DNA from: Symsagittifera roscoffensis
Taxonomy: Eukaryota > Xenacoelomorpha > Acoela > Convolutidae
Direction: 5' to 3'
NCBI RefSeq assembly: GCF_963678635.1
Contig: NC_087062.1
Location: forward strand, 41,928,395 to 41,992,394
DNA: 64,000 nt
Shown here piece after piece: positions 53,901 to 63,593 of this stretch. How positions within the stretch are numbered: the first letter of the stretch is position 1; the number at the start of each line of letters is the position of its first letter. The notes beneath the pieces are model-generated. The model did not search any database. It saw only the letters and a list, made by a program, of their open reading frames with translations, and had not been told where the DNA came from. Position numbers and translations under genes: made by a program.

Positions 53901-55609
53901 TAATTCGACAACTGAAATCATGGCACAAATATAAAACTAAACCTATCAAAGCAGATTCAACTATTCTAGGAAACAAAACACTCCTCCGATATTTTCGAAA
54001 ATTCAACAATACAACAATTAACGAAAACACAGACCTTCTAGAATACAAACTAAATGAATCTACAGTTCCCTGTCTCCCTTTAAGTATGATTCTTATAGCT
54101 TTTAATATTTCACATACACAAAATATTAAAGGACACTCTGGATCAGAAAAAACATATTCAAATTTTATACAAAACTTTTATTTCCCAAATGCACCAATTT
54201 GGATAAAAAAACTATGCAATGACTGTATAGTATGTCAACTAAATAAACCTTACCCAAATCAAAAACAAATAGCACAAAAACAAGATTTTAAAGGACAAAG
54301 TTTGTACTTTAATCATCGTATCTCATTTGATACCAAAGGACCAATTTCACCCTCATCCGAAGGAAACTCCTACATTATGGTAATTGTTGACGCATTTACA
54401 CATTATGTAGCACTTAACCCAGTACCACATTGTAACGCTTATTACGCTTACACAACACTCTATGAACACTGGATAGCAAAATTCGGACTACCAGAAATTT
54501 TAGTTACAGACAACGGTACAGAATTCATAAATAATGAAATCATCACACTATGTCATTTATATAACATTAAACACAAACCACGTACATCTCACGCACCTTG
54601 GACAAACGGCTTAGTCGAAGGTATGAACCGTTCATTACAAGAATATCTCAGATGTATCATCAATGGAAATGATACAAGATATACCGAATGGTCAGCAGAT
54701 GTAAAACTATTTCCCTTAGCATATAATTCACAAATCACGACAACTTTAGGAATGTCACCATATGAAATGGTTTTTAACCAAAAGCCACGCAAACCAATAA
54801 TGTTTACAGCAAACTCTCATAAAAACGCACAAGGTTATTGTCAACCAAATAAAGACTCAATTTGTTATAACCTACCATTACATACACACGATGAAGATCA
54901 TTTTCATCACCCACAAATTTTTAAATTAGCCTCCGGTACACACACCGAATGGATTTTAAACAGAGATAAAAAACACAATGAAATTTACCAAAAAGTAACA
55001 AAAAAGTTGTTACAAAGGCAAAATATTAATGAACAAATAAATTCACGCTTTACACCAGCCTCCGATTTAAAAATTGGAACATTTGTTTTAATACCCAATT
55101 TTAATACTCAAAAAGGAATTTCAAAAAAGTTACAACCCCTTCGTAAAGGACCATACCAAATAATTGCAAAACCCACTGATGTCACATATAAAATCACCGA
55201 CTCAGATAAAAAAGAAATCGTTCAACACCGAAATAACCTATTACCTTATTATCCAAAAGAATACGCACTCCGCGAACTAACTCAATTATATTCTTTTACA
55301 GTTTTAAAAGTTATTCAAAATAACCCACATACGGACAACATAACAAAGGAACAAAATGATATTCACCTCGGAAATCAAAATACAAAATCAAACACCACAA
55401 AAAACAATACAAAAAATCTCGATCAAAATACATCTCAAAAAGAAAGAAAAAATAGAAAAATGACAGAACAAATAATACCCCAAAAACAAATCGACAAATC
55501 AGAACATAGAGAGTCTTCACGACTTAGAAATCAACCACGTAAAAATTATAAAGTATTCATCCCACAATCTAAAACATTAAAGAAAGTTGAATTTCAAAAA
55601 CAACCTTAA
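50951..55609 (+). CDS. pol: pol polyprotein: protease, RT, RNase H, integrase
   Basis: Open in the gag frame immediately after the gag TAA; there is no early ATG, and the first usable near-cognate codon is a TTG at 50993. Numbering from that TTG: aspartic protease D-S-G-A at about 20-24; RT about 390-640 with the YLDD box near 528; RNase H about 675-795 (CDASNFGIGAAL, RECTAI, TDHKPI, DTLSR); integrase H-H-C-C zinc site near 1040-1085 (HSGSEKTYSNF, CNDCIVC); catalytic D, D, E in VDAFTH, TDNGTEF and GLVEGMN about 1130-1215; a GPY/F module (LRKGPYQI) near 1385. Tail basic. All catalytic residues I can check are present. Expression presumably needs suppression of the TAA or re-initiation. Confidence 0.95.
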   Translation, partial: KEQPKEKIWTIPFLLESPRSKEFQPPDLEIDFLIDSGAESNIINIPTWNEIKTLHPKLTPLETSSKLATAQGSTLINYGKIQLFLLPTRTMEQNKILTKPFKQIFHITDIKHNIIGIPFISKYIPTINILNSKILIKYKYTKTKDTSLTFFQRLNKQPPFFSKFYPIYNQQRKHLKPLSGNIYNFSIKQVHQYDKKQNKQKFYMSDFEFKPIHKFFKITISSIKYLKNSNSDIISLHVYNNTPYQVTLPLGLLGYCETNATISPIHEKAYRVNNILQLLDICQSTILNEELSINNIISNENRNTDYFTKTPYFKPTFNISNYTENQQKFLTMFNFQHSQITQDEFEKLAKQLIKYSSVYATSKFDVGKISSSLHLPLKPDAVFKKQRASKVPIHLHDKVNRLLDILEQYNIISPVNKEEQPKGNTFINPVIILAKGESLKIVLDARYLNSLIDESKCNWPIEPIQVILTKINGKYFTTADMNSAYNQMPLDEQSRRLTQFVIGNQQYEFNRLFYGISIGPAAFSAFMSKLFRPLILKKNAITYLDDVFMQSQIKEEMFNVLEQYHQILQNENLKAAPDKSHFFLTKVKFLGHNIERKTITPLKSRIDAIQKLQPPTNKKKIQEFLGMLNFLSKYVYKMQLYLRPFYNILRQQNNFEWNTEHQARFEEIKKLLTEQISNTIPDSNQPFYAMCDASNFGIGAALLQSHNSTNKMNLISANSRLFTQAELRLSTLMRECTAIKYTLTEYEFLILGSKHPTVLFTDHKPIIFLFTQKSNPNHRVYRFQLILMKFPNLHIFWTAGKNLALPDTLSRNTPPELLTRKTTVEIPKNIKFYLAENETSPRLECKYAVKTDVEQSQINNLQHFPLYLDCQNNHYEVDLLGTSTFKPIPYSQWIKNNTQQKRIKQHPPKKDHFPLIEKENLTDKINLSGPQTNDSKYTINQVFDLHDPLDTIPLSKLEIENIFLPPTETITISTLKQYQNLDPVIRQLKSWHKYKTKPIKADSTILGNKTLLRYFRKFNNTTINENTDLLEYKLNESTVPCLPLSMILIAFNISHTQNIKGHSGSEKTYSNFIQNFYFPNAPIWIKKLCNDCIVCQLNKPYPNQKQIAQKQDFKGQSLYFNHRISFDTKGPISPSSEGNSYIMVIVDAFTHYVALNPVPHCNAYYAYTTLYEHWIAKFGLPEILVTDNGTEFINNEIITLCHLYNIKHKPRTSHAPWTNGLVEGMNRSLQEYLRCIINGNDTRYTEWSADVKLFPLAYNSQITTTLGMSPYEMVFNQKPRKPIMFTANSHKNAQGYCQPNKDSICYNLPLHTHDEDHFHHPQIFKLASGTHTEWILNRDKKHNEIYQKVTKKLLQRQNINEQINSRFTPASDLKIGTFVLIPNFNTQKGISKKLQPLRKGPYQIIAKPTDVTYKITDSDKKEIVQHRNNLLPYYPKEYALRELTQLYSFTVLKVIQNNPHTDNITKEQNDIHLGNQNTKSNTTKNNTKNLDQNTSQKERKNRKMTEQIIPQKQIDKSEHRESSRLRNQPRKNYKVFIPQSKTLKKVEFQKQP

Positions 55610-56203
55610 ATTCTACATTTAAAAATCTTTGCACCTCTGAAACATTTTACACTTTCCTTTTTCAAGATAACATGCTGATAAACACGCAGCGATTCTAGTT
55701 CAAAATTAGCCAATAGGATTCATCCAATCCGTCACCTTCTATAACTTTAACACAAACCAACTAGACGAAAAATATTAAACTCCAGGCATATCTATAACTA
55801 TAACTCTACGACCTCCAGGTCAAAAATTAGCAAACCACTCCAACTTGACAACTAAAATAAATATCACCATAATATCATAACCCTCCCTTATCTAATAAAC
55901 CAAAGATCAACAATATTTCCCCAACTCAGCCCTCAAATACCCCCCAAACAAATATGTTAAATTAGCCTAAAGTAAAAGAACGACCATTTTATTTAGCCTA
56001 AAGTATAAAAATCTCAAAAATACCCCAGATCATTTGACAAATGAAAATAAAGACAAAGAAGACCTCCCGATCACCATAAAAATTGCCCCCAACAATTTTT
56101 TACAAAACTCAACCCACTTGTCAAAAAACTAATAAATAATCCGACCACACTTGAAAATTGCCCCAAACAACAAAAAATATTCGATCACGAAGCCATTTCT
56201 TAA
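55610..56203 (+). other. pol to ORF a spacer
   Basis: Noncoding, AC-rich. Conserved short blocks with the minus element at 25396-25975; may contain a splice acceptor for the downstream genes, but no strong site is obvious. Confidence 0.35.
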
Positions 56204-56419
56204 ATGCTCTTCTATCAAACAGTCACTAAAATTATCACAAACCTCAAACAATTTTTTACGATACTTGAAACTTTCATAATATTTCTTTTTGATATCCTTG
56301 AATCTTTTCTAATACTCTTAATCATTTTTTGTAATATTTTTTTAATTTTCTACACTATATTCGAACTATTTCTCCAACTTTCAAAAACCCTTGATTATAT
56401 CCACAGGTACGATTTATAA
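56204..56419 (+). CDS. ORF a, small membrane protein, 71 aa
   Basis: ATG to TAA, MLFYQTVTKIITNL then a hydrophobic block of about 35 residues (FIIFLFDILESFLILLIIF), ending HRYDL. Homologous to 25153-25395 in the minus element. The end of the gene carries CAGGTACGAT, identical in both copies: either donor CAG|GTACGA or acceptor CAG|G. Likely a membrane-anchored accessory peptide; function unknown. Confidence 0.55.
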   Translation: MLFYQTVTKIITNLKQFFTILETFIIFLFDILESFLILLIIFCNIFLIFYTIFELFLQLSKTLDYIHRYDL

Positions 56420-56430
56420 AACTTGTCTAA

Positions 56431-56607
56431 ATGATACGAACTATTTTCAGTAGAACTGATATTTTTCTACTATTTGTAATTTTCATAACATTTCTATCAT
56501 CCCTCATTTTGACCATATGCAAATGTATAAAGAAAGCAATCATCACATTCGCTCTAGCAACAATCCTCCTAATTCTTTTCTTAGAAGAATACTTTAATAA
56601 ACATTAA
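56431..56607 (+). CDS. ORF b, small membrane protein, 58 aa
   Basis: ATG at 56431 to TAA at 56607. Two hydrophobic helices (DIFLLFVIFITFLSSLILTI and ITFALATILLILFL) flank a CKCIKKA loop. The minus element keeps the same arrangement at 24987-25175, with many substitutions but the same length and loop, which supports purifying selection. Lies 11 bases after ORF a. Viroporin-like topology is an inference. Confidence 0.6.
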   Translation: MIRTIFSRTDIFLLFVIFITFLSSLILTICKCIKKAIITFALATILLILFLEEYFNKH

Positions 56608-56627
56608 CTTTTTCACTAAAAGAATAG

Positions 56628-57757
56628 ACCAAAAAGCTATCAAAAATTGCTACCCAAAAGTCACCAAGTCAGTCTTCACCGACATCATCCCAAGATAACC
56701 CAACAACACCTTCAACTACCAATAATCCTCAAACATCTACACGAATTTCCTTTCAAGATAACCCATACACTTTTGAAGAACGACACGCTCGTTTATCAGA
56801 ACCACTAGAACCAGTTCAACGACAAGCACCTCTAAGCGAACCAACATATAACTTATACCCAACACTACCACAAGAATTAAGTAGAATAAGAAATCCTAGT
56901 CAGAACCAAAATACAGTCGAAATAAATAGACAAATTATACATCCTCGACGAAACAGGAATTTTCAAACTCCCCGAGTTCATTTTGATATACCTCAATCCC
57001 CATCACAAAACACTCCAGAAAACCCCATTGGTATATTACCAGAAACCCCTACGCTTCTTTCACAACGTAGCACCTCAAGCCTACCATCAGATTACTTAGG
57101 TTCAACACCAACATCTGAACAAATACGTGAAAATCCCTTTAACCCCCCAAACCAGGCATCACGACTACCATATTGGACAACACATTCATTTACACAAGGT
57201 GAATTAAATTTAGTCAATGATCCAATAGATATTTCTACGGATACAACAACATCCTCATCACTACCAGAAACATTATCACTACCATCAACACCATCAATAA
57301 GATTTCACCACCACCTTTTAACTTAAATTTTCCAAATAATCTCGACGCCAGATATCGAGAACAATCATCAACAAATATCCCTTTAAGACTAGATTGGAAT
57401 ACATTTACAGCCCCTCCACCATTATTTGGACAACATCTAGAAAGTAATCGCCTCCACAACTGGGCACTTAATAGATTACAATATCGACAAGACATTCACG
57501 ACGATATCCGTGATCACAATATCCAAATACTCCAACAAAACAGTTTACAATTAAAGTTTGAAATCACAGTTAAATTAAACAACATTACTCAACATCCCTA
57601 CCCATTAAACCCACCAAACATAACAGCTCAATCACTACCACCACCATTTATAACCACTGAAGTAATATATAAATACGACAGATATACCAAAAAGACAATT
57701 GGTTACATCACATTTTATAACCCATACTCAGGATTATCATACACATGTATATTCTAA
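56628..57757 (+). pseudogene. ORF3, Pro/Ser/Thr-rich protein without AUG, one frameshift
   Basis: The conserved frame opens after a TAG at 56625 and reads IATQKSPSQSSPTSSQDN, then ISFQDNPYTFEERHARLSE, then a long low-complexity part. Near 57290-57325 the coding signal shifts frame (SPPPFNLNFPNNLDARYR) and continues to TAA at 57757, overlapping the env ATG (57745) by 13 bases. No ATG precedes the conserved region in this or the minus copy, so the N-terminus should come from splicing, a frameshift from ORF b, or a non-AUG start. The second half (KLNNITQHPYPLN, YDRYTKKTIGYITFYNP) looks folded. No family recognised. Confidence 0.5.
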
Positions 57758-60359
57758 AATTATTAATTTTTCTCCAACTCCTTTTTCTAGTAATCTCAAA
57801 TCAAAACATAAACCCTTCTCCCCGCACAGGACCCCAAGATTTATTAGTAACACATTACGATTGTGAAGAAAACGAACAAAAAACACTACACAAGTATGCA
57901 ATAAATCAAGTATCACAGTGCGAAACAGAACCCCAAGCCATAGAAACTACAAATGTCATAGCAACACTTTATTCAAAAGCCCGAGCAACTACAGTTATAG
58001 GATATAAATTCACAGCAACATTTTCTGAAAAGAAAGTACATTGTTCACAAGTCTCAAACGGAAATAAAAACCGACTTGACCATGAATCATTCTACCAGAG
58101 TAATATAGAACGACTTTTACATATATATTTGAAAACGTGTTAATTTATTTTCTATATTATGAATGTTTCGAAAATTAGAACTTATTTTTCGTAATGGATT
58201 TACTTGTTCATTTGGTATTGATTGTATAAAATATTTTTCGTGAAATTTTATCATACGAGCGTGTATTTTTGCTACTTGAAATGTTGTACATGTGTCTTCG
58301 GGGAACCAAACAATTGTTGCTTGTGTTCTGGTTGTAGGGTCGCAATAACCTTGGTCGTTTTTACAAGGTAATCTAATTCCTTGATAAATCATTGTGTTGT
58401 CTGATAAATCTCGTGTGAGTTGTATTTTTTCGAGTTGTATTTTCCAATCGAAAAACATTATTTCTTGGTATCCTTTATTTTTTGTGTCTGCTTTGCAGTT
58501 TGATGGGTCATTTATACCAATGTGTGGTATCCAGTGTTTATCGTGCATGTCATAGGTTAATCGTCCGTGTGCGCCGTTGTATGGGTATTTTTCATCTAAT
58601 TTTATATGTCCTTGATATCTTTCAAGTTCTGCTTGATGTACAGAATCTGAAAAAACTTGGAAATATACTAAATTTCTATCTGTGTTTTTATTTTTTGTGA
58701 TGTTTAGTCGGAGTAACTCGTTTTTACAATCTTCGGGATTGAGAAGAAACAGAACTTGCATGTAAATACAGAAACCCACTTCACAAAACACAATACTCTG
58801 AAATATTAGTTGAATACGAAAATGGATTCGACATGACCACTGGAAAAATAAAAGTCGACCCATACGCCACAAGTCATCCCCTAAACGAAGGAACATCATA
58901 TATACCAGTTAATTTTCAAAAGAATACAGGTCAACCTGGTGGACATTTAAAACCCCAAAACGATCAAAGCACACGTTTACAAGAACTATCACTAATGAAT
59001 AGTACATATTTTGGTAATATCCACTATGATATTCACTTAGATATGAAACTAGACTACACAATTAGCCGAATTTTTCAAGAAATGTCACTCTCCGAATTAG
59101 AAACATTACACCAACTATGCGAATTAGAAAAAACACAAATATTACAATCACTTGCACTAGCAGTATTAAAAATACCCTACGCAGGATATTTACTATCAGG
59201 AAATAGATCAAATTTTTTAGACTATGAAGGAAACATCTTATGGTTTTATACTTGTACTAAAAAAGTATCACCACTATACGTTTTTGAAGATAAAAGATGT
59301 TATAAAAGAATCCCTATCTTTTATAAGAATAAAGTACATTTCGTTGACACACTTTCACGAAGAACCTATTTCTGGGATACCGCAGTTCCATGTGGATCAG
59401 AAAATAGCCACAACGTAGTACAACTAAACCCTGATGAAGATAAATATTACCTTCTCACCCCATATCCCACATTAATGCAATCACTCAAAAAATTTTCACC
59501 AGAAAGCATTCGCGCTATCGCTCGAAACCCAAATATAGACTTACAATCAATAGGAGTATACTCAAAATCAGATATTCAACATCACATTAGAACACAACAA
59601 TTCCAGGAATTATTAACACAAATGGACACAATACAAAGACAAACAATTGACCAAAACTTACGCAAACTTGCCGAAACCGCAGGATTTGCAGACATCTATA
59701 CGCAAGACTATAGCGGATATTTTAAAGACATTAAAGATTATATATATCTAAACGGTGAAAAATACCGTCCCCAAGATATATCACCTATCAATATTTTTAG
59801 CTTTGTTACACTCAAGAATGAAATTCTTGATTTTCTAGGATGGCCCTACTACATCTTAGAAAAACTGACTATTTTATACGCAATGTTTAACTTTATTGGA
59901 TTTCTTTTTTCACTCTTAAAAGGAATCTATAACACATGTGCTATACACACACAAGTCAATAGACAAGCAAGTGTAGCACGCATACTATTTGCAGGATTTT
60001 TTGGAATATTTTCTACATCTATAAACAAAATTCTTTTAGACGCACAAATAAAAGAATATAACACAAAAATAGCAACAAGACAGAACACATACGACGAAGA
60101 ACATAACAATGCAGACACAACACCAACAGCACCACAGTTACCACCCCTACCACATAACCATCCATTATCCCTAGTCCCACGTAATTTTCGAAATTTAGCC
60201 ATAACACATAATAATTTTAGACCAACCATATCACAAAGTCCCATCCAACATATAATGCCACACCACTCACAAGATGAAAATACTTATGAACAAATTATAG
60301 AACAACCCCATACCACCGCTTTTCAGTCTCAAAATAATAATTTTTTTAGCCCACGATGA
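57745..60359 (+). pseudogene. env: Envelope-like glycoprotein gene, interrupted by an internal inversion
   Basis: Starts with a signal-peptide-like MYILKLLIFLQLLFLVIS, followed by a cysteine-containing ectodomain. At about 58119 the coding strand flips and flips back at about 58763; the gene then runs open to TGA at 60359. The last part has LCELEKTQILQSLALAVLK, a Cys-x-PI-type block (RCYKRIPIFYKNKVHFVD), hydrophobic segments at about 59830-60040 (GWPYYILEKLTILYAMFNF, ARILFAGFFGIFSTS) and a long Pro-rich cytoplasmic-like tail. The cysteine and aromatic pattern recalls the class III (gB-like) glycoproteins of chuviruses that some LTR elements have captured; that assignment needs a profile search. 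As arranged it cannot make the whole glycoprotein. Old virus-derived gene, described only. Confidence 0.65.
58116..58766 (-). other. About 640-bp inverted segment inside env
   Basis: Between TTTACAT (58116-58122) and ATGTAAA (58760-58766), a 7-bp inverted repeat, the env coding sequence lies on the minus strand (DCKNELLRLNITKN near 58720 to NIENKLTRFQIY near 58125). In the minus element the same segments are collinear with the rest of env. Confidence 0.9.
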
Positions 60360-63300
60360 GCCGACAACTTGGATCCCTACACCGATCAAATTCCCACCCA
60401 ACCAACCTTACCACTCCAATCCCAATAATACCACTTTTTGCTTTTCCGCCACCCGATTTCCCATCCAGTAATGTAACATCCGGCATGAATTCCGATACTA
60501 ATTCACACATCTCAGTTTTATACTCCATCTCACAACTCAATAACCCGAATATTGAAACCCCCGATGAATTTGCCGACTCTGAACCATCTCCATCAAATAA
60601 TTTTCACACCAATCCCTTAAATTTTTCCCAACCCCCTTTTCAACCCATACTACCAAATAACCCTGACCCAACCAATTCTACACCCTCTTATGCTTCCCAA
60701 GTCACTCCAACCTACTCCTCACTTCACTCAGACCAATCATCTCATTCTTCAGACACCCCCCGAATCTCCCCAGAACTAGATAATTTCATTACCCTACAAC
60801 AACAATCCTATCACCTTGACAACCCAACCATAAACCAAATCTCATCCACAATAGATTCATCCAACCCTCCTACCCCTACACCCTCTACAATTTATACTGA
60901 TTCATTAGCACCATCATCCACAACTACTGAATCTTCACTCAACACTAATAGAGCTTACCGCACTTTTAAAAGAAAGTTCCCCAACCATCCTTTCCCAGCA
61001 AAACCAGGAACAGCCCGTGAATATATCAACCATCCACAACACACTAACACAAAAGAATTTTTAGCTATCAACTTACCCTCATTTCCACAATACACCTTAA
61101 ACACCCCTCATGACACTAACGAGACACGTAACTTTGTAGACGAATACGTTTTAATGCCTACCCTTCCTTGGACCTCATATTATCATTTTACAAATCCCCT
61201 TTGCTTACCTTTATCTAACACTCATATCGATATAGAACGAAATAAGGACATGCTATATCGACTCACTACACCACTAACACCTAGACAATTTACTTACATT
61301 GGATACAAAAAATCACTAAAAACACACACTGCACCCCGAGCTAATGAATATACACTAGAATATTACGATCATAACATCATCAGAACTAACCAAGATCAAT
61401 TCTTAGACGACGATCGCTTCGCTAACCCACAAATCACCGAGAAATTTTTCGTTAAAACACCATATGTATTTACACTAAATATCTTCGATCGCAAGTTTGA
61501 CCACATTATCTCAGAAGCACTAACAGACACGCAAGCCTACGAAAGTTTTAAAGAACGCTTCCAAATATTTTCACTAACCTTTCATTTCCTTGCACCACAT
61601 GAAAGAGATTTGCACTGCTCACACGATATTATGTTGCGCACTAAACAAACACACACATATACTTATTATCGTTTCATCCAAAATGAAAATCCTACACACT
61701 CCCTCCAGACAATCACACCATCGTTTTCAATTCATCAATTCCAAATACACCTCACCATTCTTTCTTAACTTCACATATTGCATTAAAGATACTAACCTTC
61801 ATGGTATTCTTCGAAATTATGATCCCATAACCCAAATGTATATCTTTTGTCCCATCACCAAGACCTTCAACGCAGAAGAATCCCGACCCTTCCTCATCCC
61901 ACACGAGTTTGTACAACCTATAGAAATCCCCATTTTAGAATTCATCCATAACACTAAATTCAACCACAAATTATATAATCTAATCCAAAACACACCTTAT
62001 GAATTTGCAGTTGGCACTGATGAACTAACCACCATTAAGGCACTTCAATTGCTTTGGCCACTGCTTCAAACTAAAAATATCAGACCAATCATCTCATTCT
62101 TCAGACACCCCCCGAATCTCCCCAGAACTAGATAATTTCATTACCCTACAACAACAATCCTATCACCTTGACACCCCAACCATAAACCAAATCTCATCCA
62201 CAATAGATTCATCCAACCCTCCTACCCCTACACCCTCTACAATTTATACTGATTCATTAGCACCATCATCCACAACTACTGAATCTTCACTCAACACTAA
62301 TAGAGCTTACCGCACTTTTAAAAGGAAGTTCCCCAACCATCCTTTCCCAGCAAAACCAGGAACAGCCCGTGAATATATCAACCATCCACAACACACTAAC
62401 ACAAAAGAATTTTTAGCTATCAACTTACCCTCATTTCCACAATACACCTTAAACACCCCTCATGACACTAACGAGACACGTAACTTTGTAGACGAATACG
62501 TTTTAATGCCTACCCTTCCTTGGACCTCATATTATCATTTTACAAATCCCCTTTGCTTACCTTTATCTAACACTCATATCGATATAGAACGAAATAAGGA
62601 CATGCTATATCGACTCACTACACCACTAACACCTAGACAATTTACTTACATTGGATACAAAAAATCACTAAAAACACACACTGCGCCCCGAGCTAATGAG
62701 TATACACTAGAATATTACGATCATAACATCATCAGAACTAACCAAGATCAATTCTTAGACGACGATCGCTTCGCTAACCCACAAATCACCGAGAAATTTT
62801 TCGTTAAAACACCATATGTATTTACACTAAATATCTTCGATCGCAAGTTTGACCACATTATCTCAGAAGCACTAACAGACACGCAAGCCTACGAAAGTTT
62901 TAAAGAACGCTTCCAAATATTTTCACTAACCTTTCATTTCCTTGCACCACATGAAAGAGATTTGCACTGCTCACACGATATTATGTTGCGCACTAAACAA
63001 ACACACACATATACTTATTATCGTTTCATCCAAAATGAAAATCCTACACACTCCCTCCAGACAATCACACCATCGTTTTCAATTCATCAATTCCAAATAC
63101 ATCTCACCATTCTTTCTTAACTTCACATATTGCATTAAAGATACTAACCTTCATGGTATTCTTCGAAATTATGATCCCATAACCCAAATGTATATCTTTT
63201 GTCCCATCACCAAGACCTTCAACGCAGAAGAATCCCGACCCTTCCTCATCCCACACGAGTTTGTACAACCTATAGAAATCCCCATTTTAGAATTCATCCA

Positions 63301-63514
63301 TAACACTAAATTCAACCACAAATTATATAATCTAATCCAAAACACACCTTATGAATTTGCAGTTGGCACTGAAGAACTAACCACCATTAAGGCACTTCAA
63401 TTGCTTTGGCCACTGCTTCAAACTAAAAATATCATCCGCATCTTAGCCAAACTACTAACAACTTCAGATCTCATCCACGACATTTTCCCCCACGGTTTCT
63501 TCCCCGACGACTAA
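60356..63514 (+). pseudogene. ORF5, large accessory protein, frameshifted and tandem-duplicated
   Basis: ATG at 60356 lies in the env stop (ATGA). The first ~200 residues are Pro/Ser/Thr-rich (IETPDEFADSEPSPS, ELDNFITLQQQ). A folded-looking region follows (FKRKFPNHPFPAKPG, PTLPWTSYYHFTNPL, DDDRFANPQITEKFFVKTPY). At about 61690-61705 the frame shifts and continues as FLNFTYCIKDTNLHGILRNY...PFLIPHEFVQPIEI. A 1352-bp direct duplication then repeats most of the gene with the same frameshift, and only the second copy has the true end (LIHDIFPHGFFPDD, TAA 63514). The minus element lacks this frameshift. No known family; nucleoprotein or structural roles are possible but unsupported. Confidence 0.65.
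60729..63432 (+). repeat. Tandem duplication in ORF5, 1352-bp offset
   Basis: 60729-62080 and 62081-63432 differ at only a handful of positions that I could see (e.g. 60826/62178, A to C), i.e. above 99% identity. The junction lies at a CA shared by both parents. It is the youngest rearrangement in the window. Confidence 0.95.
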
Positions 63515-63517
63515 CAG

Positions 63518-63593
63518 GTAAGTATGAATTATACATATTACTAATTAATTCAAATATTAGAAACTCACCATTCTTTATCCATGTTTTCTTTAG
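63518..63593 (+). other. Candidate intron directly after the ORF5 stop
   Basis: TAACAG|GTAAGTATG at 63518 is a near-consensus donor and TTTTCTTTAG at 63593 a plausible acceptor, giving a 76-base intron. The minus element keeps a donor-like GTAATATG after its ORF5 stop. Confidence 0.4.

Noticed and set aside
58482-58700. Plus-strand ORF inside the inverted env segment
   Set aside because: It is the antisense of env coding sequence created by the inversion.
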